In this document: positions 1 through 8,790 of the stretch, piece by piece
How the letters are laid out: every line of letters begins with the position of its first letter
Position numbering within the stretch: position 1 is the stretch's first letter
Source: Elizabethkingia argenteiflava
GTDB lineage: Bacteria > Bacteroidota > Bacteroidia > Flavobacteriales > Weeksellaceae
Assembly: GCF_009904105.1 (NCBI RefSeq)
Contig: NZ_JAAABJ010000518.1
Location: 1 to 64,000 of the forward strand
Length of the DNA: 64,000 bases
Direction of reading: 5' to 3'
Translations under genes and position numbers: made by a program
The notes under the pieces: generated by a model
What the model was told of the DNA's origin: nothing
Databases searched by the model: none
Seen by the model: the letters and a program-made list of their open reading frames with translations, nothing else

Positions 1-120
1 TTCACCCCCTCTTTTATATACTGTAAAATTAAATCCACAATTTTTACATTTGTATCTTTGAAGATTCCTGACAATACCGTTTTTTACTTTTTCAGACTCA
101 TGACATTTTGGACAATCCAT
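1..120 (-). CDS. Transposase N-terminal zinc ribbon (partial, runs off left edge)
   Basis: Reading the minus strand from the ATG at 118-120 gives 40 codons with no stop up to the window edge. The peptide starts MDCPKCHESEKVKNG and carries two CxxC pairs (CPKC at residues 3-6 and CKNC at 25-28), followed by GFNFTVYKR. This zinc ribbon is typical of the N-terminus of IS1-like (InsA) or related transposases, where it binds the terminal inverted repeats. The catalytic part lies outside the window, so family and intactness cannot be judged. No clear terminal inverted repeat or target duplication is visible between its start and the next gene. Zinc ribbons also occur in other small DNA-binding proteins, so the transposase call is an inference from the overall pattern. 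Confidence 0.6.
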   Translation of the reverse strand, partial: MDCPKCHESEKVKNGIVRNLQRYKCKNCGFNFTVYKRGGE

Positions 121-183
121 TATTTTTTTTAGTAAAGACAAGAAAAACTATCTTAATTTAGCAATACTAAAATTTTAAATAAA

Positions 184-1455
184 ATGAAACATATTTTTTT
201 TATTTTTTATTTTCTGCTAGCGTCATATATATGTGCTCAGAAAAAAGTAGATACAGCACAAATTGTAGTATCTGGTAGAGTAAATGCTCCCGAGACCTTT
301 ACCAAACCCTATGTTATATTGATATCTGCAGATGGTTTTAGATATGATTATATGCATAAATACAAGGCAAATAATCTTTTAAAACTTGCAGAAAATGGAG
401 TATGGGCATCTAAGGGGATGTATCCATCTTATCCCTCTATTACCTTTCCCAATCATTATAGTATTATTACAGGCCTATATCCTTCTCATCATGGGATTGT
501 AGATAATGATTTTTACGATCCTACCAGGCAGGAAACTTATACAGTAGGGTCTTCAAATGTGACGGATGGGAGTTGGTATGGAGGTGCTCCCTTATGGGGA
601 GTGGCAGAGAAACAGGGTGTTTTATCGGCCTGTTTATTTTGGGTAGGTTCTGAGAGCGATGCAGGAGGTATTCGCCCTACTTACTCTTATCAATATCATG
701 AAAAGTTTTCCAGTGACGATAAGGTAAAAATTGTTAAAAATTGGTTAGAGCTTCCGGATGAAAAAAGGCCTCATTTTATTACTCTTTATTTTCCAGAGGT
801 AGATAAGGCAGGTCATAAATATGGACCCGATGCCCCACAAACGGAAGAGACGGTGCAGTATATTGATTCTGCAGTACAGAAACTTACAGAAGCGCTAAAA
901 CCTTTGAATTTACCTATTAATTTTATTTTTTTATCGGATCACGGTATGATTAAGATTGATCCTAAGGATTATATTCCCGTACCCGATATTATCGACAGAG
1001 ATAAATTTACAGTAATCAATAGTAATACTTTTGTGAGGATTACGGCTCGGCATCAAGAAGATATTTTACCCCTTTATAAGGCCCTGAAGAAAAAAAAACA
1101 TAAGGATTATAAAATTTATTTGGCCGAAAATTTTCCCAGAAAACTGCATTACAGCCGTGCGGATGATCCCCATCGGAGAATAGGGGATATTCTATTGGTG
1201 CCTCGCGGAGCCAAAGCTTTAGTCGATCCAGGAAAAAAAAACTCTCTCGGTAAGCATGGATTTAGTCCTTATAGGGTACCCGAAATGAAAGCTACTTACT
1301 TTTCGTGGGGTCCTGCGTTTCAAAAACGTCAGAGAATAAAACCTTTTGTAAATGTAGATGTTTACCCGATGATGGCTAAAATACTAGGACTGAAAATAGA
1401 GGATTCTATAGATGGCTCGGTCAGAACATTGAATAGAACACTACAGAAAAAATAA
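184..1455 (+). CDS. Secreted alkaline-phosphatase-superfamily nucleotide pyrophosphatase/phosphodiesterase (NPP type)
   Basis: 423 residues with a hydrophobic signal peptide (about 1-19, ending ASYICAQ), so probably periplasmic or exported. Metal and catalytic positions of the NPP family are recognisable in order: D50 in ISADGFR, the nucleophile T87 in SITFPNH, D207 and H211 in EVDKAGH, D252 and H253 in SDHGM, and H358 in KHGFSP. Family members hydrolyse phosphodiester or pyrophosphate bonds using two zinc ions; the substrate here is unknown (nucleotides or lipid head groups are possible). It is monocistronic, with a terminator hairpin about 110 bp downstream. Length is normal for bacterial NPPs. 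Confidence 0.88.
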   Translation: MKHIFFIFYFLLASYICAQKKVDTAQIVVSGRVNAPETFTKPYVILISADGFRYDYMHKYKANNLLKLAENGVWASKGMYPSYPSITFPNHYSIITGLYPSHHGIVDNDFYDPTRQETYTVGSSNVTDGSWYGGAPLWGVAEKQGVLSACLFWVGSESDAGGIRPTYSYQYHEKFSSDDKVKIVKNWLELPDEKRPHFITLYFPEVDKAGHKYGPDAPQTEETVQYIDSAVQKLTEALKPLNLPINFIFLSDHGMIKIDPKDYIPVPDIIDRDKFTVINSNTFVRITARHQEDILPLYKALKKKKHKDYKIYLAENFPRKLHYSRADDPHRRIGDILLVPRGAKALVDPGKKNSLGKHGFSPYRVPEMKATYFSWGPAFQKRQRIKPFVNVDVYPMMAKILGLKIEDSIDGSVRTLNRTLQKK

Positions 1456-1561
1456 AATATACTTCATAAACAAAAAGAGGGAGATATTTTTATTTTTGAG
1501 TATAGTTCACCATTCTTTGTGCAGTAGTAGCTCTTTGAAAGCTTACACTAAAATAGATACT

Positions 1562-1599
1562 AACTTGCTGTATAAATCAGTACGGCAAGTTTTTATTTT
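1562..1599 (+). terminator. Rho-independent terminator after NPP gene
   Basis: An 11-bp stem (AACTTGCTGTA with TACGGCAAGTT, one T-G pair) and an 8-nt loop are followed by a T-rich run. It lies about 110 bp past the NPP stop codon. Confidence 0.7.
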
Positions 1600-1701
1600 A
1601 TACAAAACCCTATGATATGAATTGAGAGGATTTATATCCTGCCTAATTAGTACGATGAAATAACAATAGAAGAGAGCTCTCCTATTTTATTATTAATATT
1701 T

Positions 1702-2865
1702 CTAAAATTGATGGTAAATATATTTTAAAATAGCTTTATCTTCCTCAGAGAGCGTAATTTTCCTTCTGGACATTACAATTTCGGCTGTTTCATAAACTTT
1801 ATCAAGGTGGAATTTAGGAGCATTATTTTCCCCTCCCCAAGAGAAGTTTCCCACGAGATTAGGAGGAAAGCCAGCCTTGAAGATATTGCAGGCTACTCCT
1901 ACTGTAGTACCCGTATTCAGTTGTGTATTGATGGCTGTTTTAGAATGGTCTCCCATAATAGTTCCACAGAATTGCAGTTCCGTGGGTTTGAATGTTTTTT
2001 CCGCATAGGACCACATTTTTACAGGAGCGTAATTATTTTTTAGATTAGAGGTATTGGTATCTGCACCCAGGTTACACCATTCACCCATTACCGAGTTGCC
2101 TAAATAGCCATCGTGACCTTTACTGGTATAGCCAAAGATTACGACATCGCTGACTTCTCCACCTATTTTAACATGAGGCCCAAAGGTACAAGCTCCATAT
2201 ATTTTTGCTCCCATTTTTATAACAGAATGTTCACCAAGAGTAACAGGCCCTCTCAACATGGCACCTTCCATCACCTCGGCCTCTTTTCCAATATAGATAG
2301 GGCCTTTTTGTGTGTTAAGAGAGGCATATTCTACTTCTGCACCTTCTTCGATAAAAATATCTTTAATATTTCCACGCAGCCGATTGGTCGCTGAGAGACT
2401 TTGGGAAGATCTTCCTCCAGTTACCAATGGAAAATCGAAAGCAATGGCTTTATCATTATAGGAGAAGAGATCCCAAGGTTTTTTAAAGATCATCAGATTC
2501 TCCGTGATATCGATACATTTCTTAAGCTGACCGATATGAAAATTATCCAGATCTATATAAGAAGCAATTACTTCATTTTCATATACCAATGCTTCACCTT
2601 TTTTTAAATTTTTAATCTGTTGTAATACCCCTGTGGTAGGAAGGAAATTAGGGACAATTAATAATGCTTCCTTTTGCTTGGGTGCCGGATATTTTATCTG
2701 AAGGTACTTTTCAGTAATAAAAAAACTCTTATCAAAACCCAATAGTTTCTCCCATCTTTCCTGGAAAGTTAAAATACCTACTCGCATACAGGCGATAGGT
2801 CGGGTAAAACTAAGGGGTAAAAATTCTTCCCAGTATTGAGCGTCGGAGAATACAAGTTGCTTCAT
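1702..2865 (-). CDS. Bacteroidota-type GlmU-like sugar nucleotidyltransferase/acyltransferase
   Basis: 387 residues. The N-terminal part (MKQLVFSDAQYWEEFLPLSFTRPI) and C-terminal left-handed beta-helix hexapeptide repeats (about 190-340, e.g. VTLGEHSVIKMGAKIYGACTF) match the alternative GlmU family found in Bacteroidota. That family is proposed to supply UDP-N-acetylglucosamine through GlcN-1-P acetyltransfer and uridylyltransfer in the cytoplasm. The N-terminal half lacks the classic pyrophosphorylase LxGGxGTRM loop of E. coli GlmU, which is normal for this family. A promoter-like pair lies directly upstream and overlaps the end of brnQ, so it may be transcribed separately. The exact reactions remain inferred. 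Confidence 0.8.
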   Translation of the reverse strand: MKQLVFSDAQYWEEFLPLSFTRPIACMRVGILTFQERWEKLLGFDKSFFITEKYLQIKYPAPKQKEALLIVPNFLPTTGVLQQIKNLKKGEALVYENEVIASYIDLDNFHIGQLKKCIDITENLMIFKKPWDLFSYNDKAIAFDFPLVTGGRSSQSLSATNRLRGNIKDIFIEEGAEVEYASLNTQKGPIYIGKEAEVMEGAMLRGPVTLGEHSVIKMGAKIYGACTFGPHVKIGGEVSDVVIFGYTSKGHDGYLGNSVMGEWCNLGADTNTSNLKNNYAPVKMWSYAEKTFKPTELQFCGTIMGDHSKTAINTQLNTGTTVGVACNIFKAGFPPNLVGNFSWGGENNAPKFHLDKVYETAEIVMSRRKITLSEEDKAILKYIYHQF

Positions 2866-2886
2866 TGCTTTATGATAATGGAATTA

Positions 2887-2915
2887 CAAATTTAATTAAA
2901 AACAGGGTTTTCAAA
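2887..2915 (-). promoter_or_regulatory. Promoter for the GlmU-like gene
   Basis: On the minus strand TTTG is followed after 17 nt by TAAATTTG, matching the Bacteroidota -33/-7 consensus. It overlaps the last codons of the upstream transporter gene. Confidence 0.5.
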
Positions 2916-4218
2916 ATGGGCGTGAGTCTAAAAAATCTTTATTTTTAGAAAACAATGATGAGATGATAAAAGCAATAAAAGAAGGGAGTAACCAATCCAT
3001 GTTGTGCTCGGCGAAAGGAAGTTTGTTTCTAATAGCCCCCAGAATGGGCATATGCGGGAAATAATACAAGAAAGCGGATAAAGAAGATACCAAAGAGGTA
3101 ACGATAACGGCTGCTATATAAGGCGCTTTGGCTTTAACAAACTTTCCTAAAAATACCAGATAGATTACCAGTGCAAAGACAATAGGGTAGATTAGGCCCA
3201 GTAAAATTTCCGCGTAGCTGATAATTTCATCTACTCCTTTTACCGAGAGGATCGCCGATAAGAGGCTACACAAAATCACATTCAGCTTGTAACCTATTTT
3301 TCCTTTGGTTATTTTTTCCATAAAGCTAGCAAAGGCTGAGGTTAATGCAATAGCAGTGGTTAAACAGGCTAAAGTCATTGTTAATGCAATAAGGTAGGTG
3401 CCGATAGGGCCTAAGATAGAAGTTGAAATATACAACAGAAGGGTAGTTCTGGAAATATGATCTGCTAAAGGGTAGTCCGATATAGCACCTAAATAAATTA
3501 AACCAGCGTAGATAAAAAATAGTGCTAGTGCAGCAATAAGGCCTGCCTTAATCGTTGTATACAGTCTTTGCTTAGGTGCTAATTCACCTTGTTCACTCAT
3601 CGTTTTGAGAATAATACCCGCGAAAATAACCGCAGAGAGAATATCCATGGTTTGGTAGCCTTCATGAAAACCTAAAGCAAAGAGATTAATGGTATTTACT
3701 TCAGGTAGATGTTGTACATGGGAAGGGAATATGATACCGATTAGAATGAGGGTTAAGAGTAAGATAATAAGAATAGGAGTCAGGTATTTACCTATGATAT
3801 CGATAATTTTATGGGGAGAAATAGATAAGCTAGCGTTTAGCGTAAAAAAGGCCAGAGCAGCCATATTTGGAGAGATATTTGGAAATATTGGGCGCAGTCC
3901 TATTTCAAAAGTGGTTGCTCCTGTCCTTGGAATACCAATGACTGGACCAATTAGGCATATGGTGATAAAAGCCAGGATCATAATGAGCTTAGGGTTAACA
4001 CGCTTCCCCATATCCATGAAGTTATTTCCAACTTGTCCAACAGCGATCAGGCTGATAAAAGGAGCAATAACGGCTGTTAGACTAAAGCCGATGAGAGCAT
4101 AGATCCAGCCCGAGGTAGAATTTATACCAATGAAAGGAGGAAGTATAAGGTTACCTGCTCCAAAAAACATTGAAAATAAAGCGAAACCTAAAGTAAACGT
4201 TCTGTTTTTGTTTTTCAC
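2911..4218 (-). CDS. brnQ: Branched-chain amino acid transport carrier (BrnQ family)
   Basis: 435 residues, hydrophobic throughout with about 12 membrane segments. The N-terminus (TLGFALFSMFFGAGNLILPP) is the hallmark start of BrnQ/LivJ carriers, which import leucine, isoleucine and valine with sodium or protons across the inner membrane. The internal signatures PRTGATTFE (near 100) and the ALTMTLACLTTAIAL region (about 275-290) also fit. Length is usual for the family. It lies between rpmE2 and the GlmU-like gene on the same strand, with a terminator separating it from rpmE2. Nothing unusual is seen. Confidence 0.92.
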   Translation of the reverse strand: MKNKNRTFTLGFALFSMFFGAGNLILPPFIGINSTSGWIYALIGFSLTAVIAPFISLIAVGQVGNNFMDMGKRVNPKLIMILAFITICLIGPVIGIPRTGATTFEIGLRPIFPNISPNMAALAFFTLNASLSISPHKIIDIIGKYLTPILIILLLTLILIGIIFPSHVQHLPEVNTINLFALGFHEGYQTMDILSAVIFAGIILKTMSEQGELAPKQRLYTTIKAGLIAALALFFIYAGLIYLGAISDYPLADHISRTTLLLYISTSILGPIGTYLIALTMTLACLTTAIALTSAFASFMEKITKGKIGYKLNVILCSLLSAILSVKGVDEIISYAEILLGLIYPIVFALVIYLVFLGKFVKAKAPYIAAVIVTSLVSSLSAFLYYFPHMPILGAIRNKLPFAEHNMDWLLPSFIAFIISSLFSKNKDFLDSRPF

Positions 4219-4260
4219 TTGTGCGAATAATTTTAGATTTTTTTAATCTGGTTTTAAAAA

Positions 4261-4293
4261 AAAACACCAAAGCCTCCAAGACTCTGGTGTTTT
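4261..4293 (-). terminator. Terminator of rpmE2
   Basis: A perfect 9-bp stem (AAAACACCA with TGGTGTTTT) is followed on the minus strand by a run of T residues, 23 bp beyond the L31 stop codon. Confidence 0.8.
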
Positions 4294-4315
4294 CATTCGA
4301 AATATTGTCTATATA

Positions 4316-4570
4316 TTAGTTTTTAGCAAACTTTTTATATTTATTCATAAACTTATCAACTCTACCCGCCGTATCAACGAGTTTCACTTTACCTGTATAG
4401 AAAGGGTGAGAAGTATTAGATATTTCCATTTTTACCAATGGATATTCTACACCATCAACTTCCAAAGTGTCTTTGGTCTCTGCAGTAGATCTTGTAATGA
4501 AAACTTCATCGTTGCTCATATCTTTGAAAGCAACTAATCTGTAATTGGATGGATGGATATCTTTTTTCAT
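4316..4570 (-). CDS. rpmE2: 50S ribosomal protein L31 type B
   Basis: 84 residues from the ATG at 4570 ([17 protein letters not shown]). The longer reading frame starting at 4618 is rejected because that codon lies inside the promoter's -33 box. The protein has no cysteine and so is the zinc-independent (C-minus, type B) form. The [21 protein letters not shown] core is characteristic. It is a structural component of the large subunit near the 5S rRNA/inter-subunit bridge. It is monocistronic with its own consensus promoter and terminator. With the cysteine-free L32 at 33.0 kb, both normally zinc-binding proteins in this window are zinc-free. Confidence 0.97.
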   Translation of the reverse strand: MKKDIHPSNYRLVAFKDMSNDEVFITRSTAETKDTLEVDGVEYPLVKMEISNTSHPFYTGKVKLVDTAGRVDKFMNKYKKFAKN

Positions 4571-4588
4571 TGTCTTAACTTTAGACTG

Positions 4589-4619
4589 CAAAATTATAAA
4601 TATTTTTTTAATTGACAAA
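4589..4619 (-). promoter_or_regulatory. Promoter of rpmE2
   Basis: On the minus strand TTTG is followed after exactly 19 nt by TAATTTTG, a full match to the Bacteroidota promoter form. Transcription would begin about 15 nt upstream of the ATG at 4570. Confidence 0.75.
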
Positions 4620-4749
4620 AAGATTTTTAATCAAAAAATTTACAATCAAATATTTAGCTAAATATGAGAGTGGAATAGAAAAATAAGGAAATAGCTTATC
4701 CACTAATATAAAAGATTTTGAAATTAGGAATGGTTAATTCTTCTATTTG

Positions 4750-4757
4750 TATCTTTG
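4750..4757 (+). promoter_or_regulatory. -7 element upstream of mazG-aroA
   Basis: TATCTTTG matches TAnnTTTG. No clear -33 box is seen at the usual spacing. It would leave a leader of about 55 nt. Confidence 0.45.
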
Positions 4758-4816
4758 TTAAAAATAAGTAAGCTACAAGATGTAAAAGGGCTACAAGCTA
4801 ATATATAAACGGATTT

Positions 4817-6361
4817 ATGGAGGAAATTAAAAGTCTACAATTTCAGGTTGATGAGTGGATAAGAAATGTAGGATTGCGTTATTTCGACGAGTTGACCAAC
4901 ATGGCCATGCTTACTGAGGAAGTAGGGGAGGTCGCCCGTATTATCGCTAGAAGATATGGAGAGCAATCGGAAAAGGATTCCGATAAGCTTAAAGATTTAG
5001 GAGAAGAGTTGGCTGATGTACTCTTCGTAAGTTTATGCCTTGCCAATCAAACAGGATGCGATTTACAGAAAGCTTTTGATAAAAAGATGAAAATGAAAAG
5101 TGTAAGAGATAAAGAAAGACACCAAAACAATATGAAATTGCAATCCCGTATCCCTTTATGCGAAATGCTATCCGGAGAAACCATTCAAATTGGGGGATCC
5201 AAAAGCCTTACCAATAGACTGCTTATTTTAGAAAAAATATTTGGCAATATAGAGCTGGTGAATATTTCTGACTCTCAGGATTCTTCATTGTTACTGAAAG
5301 CTCTTCATTCAAACATCAATACGATAGATATTCATCATGCTGGCACGGCGATGCGGTTTCTCACTTCTTATTATGCCATACAAGAAGGTGAAACGGTGGT
5401 GCTCACCGGATCAGAAAGGATGCAGCAGCGGCCTATTAAACCTCTGGTAGAGGCTTTGCGAAAATTGGGAGCCGAAATTGAATATATGGGAGCGGAAGGA
5501 TTTCCACCTTTAAAAATAACAGGAAAGTCCATAGAAAAAAACAAGGTAAGTATTTCTGCTCATGTCAGCAGTCAGTTTATTACGTCTCTTTTACTGATAG
5601 GAGCACGGTTGAAGAATGGACTCAATTTACATCTTGAAGGTAAAATCACCTCACTTCCTTATCTTTTGATGACGATTGAAATATTGAAAAAAATAGGCGT
5701 TGAGGTAAGGATGGAAGAAAGCAGTATTTGTATACAGCCAATATCTAGCAACTTAAAGCCATTATCTTGTGTGGTGGAAAGCGATTGGTCATCAGCTTCT
5801 TATTTTTATTCCTTAGCAGCGATAGGTAGAAAAAAAATTAATTTAAAGAGTTTGAATATGAAGTCTCTACAGGCCGATTGCCGTTCTGTAGTCTTATATC
5901 GGGAATTTTTTGGTATAGAAAGTATACAGGTTTCCGAGAATGAGGTGGCTTTGCAGCCCCTGCCAGCATTTAAATTTCCAACACAAATAGATGTAGATAT
6001 GAACGATTGCCCCGACATTACACAAACGCTTTGTGTAACAGCGGCAGCGCTTCATATCCCCTTTCATATTACGGGATTAGAAACTTTAAGGGTAAAAGAG
6101 ACCGATCGTTTGGTTGCCTTACACAATGAACTCAAAAAAATAGGATTAAATACCGAGATTACAGACGATAGTATTCGTTCGATGGAAGAAATATCAATGC
6201 CTGAGGAGATTAAAATTTCCACCTACAATGACCATAGAATGGCCATGGCGTTTGCTCCCTTCGCATTGAAAAAGGCTGTGGAAATAGAAAACCCGTCTGT
6301 AGTCGAAAAGTCGTATCCCCACTTTTGGAAAGATTTTTATAAAGTAATAAAAAGAAAATAA
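4817..6361 (+). CDS. aroA: Fusion of MazG-like nucleotide pyrophosphohydrolase and EPSP synthase (AroA)
   Basis: 514 residues in one uninterrupted frame. Residues 1-105 are a MazG-like all-alpha NTP pyrophosphohydrolase with the metal motif EEVGE (34-38) and ELADVLF (64-70). Residues 106-514 are a complete 3-phosphoshikimate 1-carboxyvinyltransferase (shikimate pathway, cytoplasm). The AroA part has K129-S130 and R134 in GGSKSLTNR, HAGTAMR (174-180), SSQF (251-254), DCPDI with D400, KETDRL (427-432) and NDHRMAM (471-477). AroA alone normally starts near an internal ATG at 5132, which is in frame, so separate translation of AroA is possible. From family knowledge the two are usually adjacent separate genes in flavobacteria; here no stop separates them. 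The SDR gene follows with zero spacing. Confidence 0.9.
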   Translation: MEEIKSLQFQVDEWIRNVGLRYFDELTNMAMLTEEVGEVARIIARRYGEQSEKDSDKLKDLGEELADVLFVSLCLANQTGCDLQKAFDKKMKMKSVRDKERHQNNMKLQSRIPLCEMLSGETIQIGGSKSLTNRLLILEKIFGNIELVNISDSQDSSLLLKALHSNINTIDIHHAGTAMRFLTSYYAIQEGETVVLTGSERMQQRPIKPLVEALRKLGAEIEYMGAEGFPPLKITGKSIEKNKVSISAHVSSQFITSLLLIGARLKNGLNLHLEGKITSLPYLLMTIEILKKIGVEVRMEESSICIQPISSNLKPLSCVVESDWSSASYFYSLAAIGRKKINLKSLNMKSLQADCRSVVLYREFFGIESIQVSENEVALQPLPAFKFPTQIDVDMNDCPDITQTLCVTAAALHIPFHITGLETLRVKETDRLVALHNELKKIGLNTEITDDSIRSMEEISMPEEIKISTYNDHRMAMAFAPFALKKAVEIENPSVVEKSYPHFWKDFYKVIKRK

Positions 6362-7156
6362 ATGATTATTATTATTACGGGCACCTCTAAGGGGATTGGT
6401 TTTGAGATAGCAGAGCTATTAGGAAAAAAAGGGCATATCGTGTATGGATTCAGTCGCAGAACGGTGAATAGTTCCTATTTTACTAGTCTTTCAGTAGATG
6501 TTACCGATAAGGAGCAGATTGAAGAGGCTGTGAGCATGATTCTACGTAAAGAAGGACGCATTGAAGTGTTGATTAATAATGCGGGCATGGGAATGGTCGG
6601 TGCTGTTGAAGATACTTCTAAGCAAGATATTCAGAATTTATTTACACTCAATTTAATAGGGCCCGTACAAATGATAACAGCCGTCCTACCTGCCATGAGA
6701 GAACAAAAACTAGGTAAGATTATTAATATATCGAGTATTGGGAGTGAGATGGGATTACCTTTTAGAGGTTTTTACTCGGCTTCTAAATCTGCGCTGGATA
6801 AAGTAAGTGAGGCCTTGCGTTATGAGGTTAAAAACTGGCATGTTCAGGTGACCACAGTCCATTTAGGAGATATTAAGACTACCATTGCTGAAAGTCGCAT
6901 TAGGACAAAAGTATCGCAGGTTTATAAGAAAGTATTTGAGAGGGTTTATCATTTAATGAATCAACATGTAGCTAAAGGTACAGAGGCTATAGAGGTGGCC
7001 GTCTATATAGAGGGCTTGTTGGAGCGCCGAGATTGGAAAGCGCATTATTATTTTGGAAAACTGGGGCAGAGGATAGGGGTTCCCTTAAAGTGGATACTCC
7101 CCCAGAATTTCTATGAAAAGTTAATGCGCAAATATTCGCAGATGGATGAATATTGA
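6362..7156 (+). CDS. Short-chain dehydrogenase/reductase (SDR)
   Basis: 264 residues of classical SDR type. It has the NAD(P) Rossmann motif TGTSKGIG (6-13), NNAG (72-75), and the catalytic triad S125, Y138 and K142 (YSASK). The ATG directly follows the TAA of the MazG-AroA gene, so the two are surely co-transcribed. Substrate cannot be told from sequence, and the neighbour does not prove a role in the shikimate pathway. The C-terminal extension (about 200-264) is somewhat basic. Cytoplasmic, no signal peptide. Confidence 0.88.
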   Translation: MIIIITGTSKGIGFEIAELLGKKGHIVYGFSRRTVNSSYFTSLSVDVTDKEQIEEAVSMILRKEGRIEVLINNAGMGMVGAVEDTSKQDIQNLFTLNLIGPVQMITAVLPAMREQKLGKIINISSIGSEMGLPFRGFYSASKSALDKVSEALRYEVKNWHVQVTTVHLGDIKTTIAESRIRTKVSQVYKKVFERVYHLMNQHVAKGTEAIEVAVYIEGLLERRDWKAHYYFGKLGQRIGVPLKWILPQNFYEKLMRKYSQMDEY

Positions 7157-7277
7157 GGTGTTTTTTTTCAGTTTCTTTTCAACAAAGCATATTAAAATTT
7201 AATAAAACTTTAGCGGCTAGGCTCTACAGCTCATCAAAAGCATGTATCTTTATACTTAATGAAGTTATCTTATTTTT

Positions 7278-8066
7278 ATGAAGAAGCTTTTCATCGGCTT
7301 GTTGTTTTTATTAATCTGTAAGGTCCAAGGGCAGACTTTTGAGGGTATCGTTTATATAAAAGACAACACAGCCGCCTATCTTAATCAAATCTATGTTACC
7401 AATCTCAATACTCGGATCACCATTCTGGCAGATTATCGAGGCGGATTTAGAATTCCTGCCCAGGCTGGGGACACAATTAGATTTACCTCTGTTAATACAG
7501 AAAGAAAAGATTTGCAGTTGCCCCCTCAGTATTTGCGGAATAAAAAAATGTTGATTGAACTTTCCGTCGCTTATCGGGAAATTCAGGAGCTTGTTATCCA
7601 TAAGTTTAAGCCTACCGGAAATTTTAAAGTGGATGTGCTTTCCACAAAACAGGACAAAAGAATAGCCCTTACCAATAAAATAGGATTACCTTCTCCTAAA
7701 GAAGGTTTTCCCCAGGCTCCCATTGCTTCACTTAATAATGGGAGTGTTCAATTGAATATACAGAGTGTATTCGATATAATAACGGGTGAGCGTAAGAAGC
7801 AGGAACGCCTTTATGCCTATGAAATGATGTTAAAAAATGTAAAACAGTTGCATAATTACTATGGAGATAATTATTTCACCCAGATGAAAATACCTAAAAA
7901 TTTAATCAGTAATTTTTTAGAGTTTGTCTATACATCAGATGATCTGGGGAGACAGGTAAAGGAAGGAAATTATCCTCTAATAGAAATGTCTATACAAAAA
8001 TACCTTCCCATTTATCTTAAAAGGTTGCACAATTCGAGTTTGCAGACCCTGGGAGGGAAGCAATAA
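7278..8066 (+). CDS. Secreted protein with carboxypeptidase-regulatory-like N-terminal domain
   Basis: 262 residues with a signal peptide (about 1-19, MKKLFIGLLFLLICKVQGQ). Residues about 20-95 (FEGIVYIKDNTAAYLNQIYVTN...) resemble the beta-sandwich regulatory-like domain common in Bacteroidota exported proteins and TonB receptors. The remainder (about 100-262) has no family I recognise; it holds a basic alpha-helical stretch. Located 33 bp before trmB on the same strand, an arrangement I recall from other flavobacteria. Function is unknown; a cell-envelope location is likely. Confidence 0.65.
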   Translation: MKKLFIGLLFLLICKVQGQTFEGIVYIKDNTAAYLNQIYVTNLNTRITILADYRGGFRIPAQAGDTIRFTSVNTERKDLQLPPQYLRNKKMLIELSVAYREIQELVIHKFKPTGNFKVDVLSTKQDKRIALTNKIGLPSPKEGFPQAPIASLNNGSVQLNIQSVFDIITGERKKQERLYAYEMMLKNVKQLHNYYGDNYFTQMKIPKNLISNFLEFVYTSDDLGRQVKEGNYPLIEMSIQKYLPIYLKRLHNSSLQTLGGKQ

Positions 8067-8099
8067 TCTTAAAATGATTACTTTTGTTCCCAAAAAAAA

Positions 8100-8774
8100 T
8101 TGGGAAAGAATAAGATTAGACGTTTTGAAGAGAATAAAACTCTTGTAAACGTATTTCAACCTACACGCGAACAAGCATTAGCAGGCTATGAAATGAAAGG
8201 GAAATGGAGGGAAGACTTCTTTAAAAACGATCATCCCATTATACTGGAGCTCGGATGTGGGAAAGGAGAATATAGTGTGGGAATGGCAAAAGCTTTCCCC
8301 GATAAGAATTTTATAGGAGTGGATATTAAAGGGGCTCGTTTTTGGTTTGGAGCCAAAGAAGCGATAGAAAATAAACTCTCCAATGTGGCTTTCCTAAGAA
8401 CTCAAGTAGAATTAATAGATTGTTTTTTTGAGGAAAATGAGGTGGACGAAATATGGATTACCTTCCCAGATCCTCAGATTAAATTTAAAAGAGCTAAACA
8501 CAGAATGACGCATCCTGATTTTTTAGAGCGTTATAAAAAAATTGTTAAAAAAGGGGGGTATGTCCACCTAAAAACAGATTCCGAATTTTTACACGGCTAT
8601 ACTTTAGGTCTGCTTCAAGCTTTGAATTATGAAGTGGAAGCATCGCATCATGATATTTATGGAGCTCCTGAATTTGAAGCTGATTTCGACTATCTCAGAA
8701 CGATTAAAACTTATTATGAAGATCTTTTTTCAAAAAAAGGAAAAACAATAACCTATCTGAAATTTAAAATTTAA
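8100..8774 (+). CDS. trmB: tRNA (guanine-N7-)-methyltransferase
   Basis: 224 residues. Methylates G46 of tRNA using S-adenosylmethionine. The SAM-binding motif LGCGKGEYS (51-59), the GVDIKG strand (73-78) and the TrmB signature TFPDPQIKFKRAKHR (121-135) are present. The start codon is TTG at 8100; it gives MGKNKIRRFEENK, which matches the usual N-terminus of flavobacterial TrmB, and no ATG is available until residue 32 (in GYEMKG), inside the domain. Ends 16 bp before a lipoprotein gene on the same strand. Confidence 0.93.
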   Translation: MGKNKIRRFEENKTLVNVFQPTREQALAGYEMKGKWREDFFKNDHPIILELGCGKGEYSVGMAKAFPDKNFIGVDIKGARFWFGAKEAIENKLSNVAFLRTQVELIDCFFEENEVDEIWITFPDPQIKFKRAKHRMTHPDFLERYKKIVKKGGYVHLKTDSEFLHGYTLGLLQALNYEVEASHHDIYGAPEFEADFDYLRTIKTYYEDLFSKKGKTITYLKFKI

Positions 8775-8790
8775 TTATATTTGCCATAAG

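Noticed and set aside
1807-2607. Three plus-strand reading frames opposite the GlmU-like gene
   Set aside because: They lie wholly antisense to a well-supported gene and resemble no protein family.
3689-4102. 137-codon plus-strand frame inside brnQ
   Set aside because: Antisense shadow of a clear transporter; no independent promoter or start context.
4571-4618. N-terminal extension of L31 to an ATG at 4618
   Set aside because: The codon overlaps the -33 box of the consensus promoter, and L31 proteins start at MKKDIHP.
4771-4800. Direct repeat GCTACAAG before mazG-aroA
   Set aside because: Only two 8-bp copies with a short spacer; no function can be argued.
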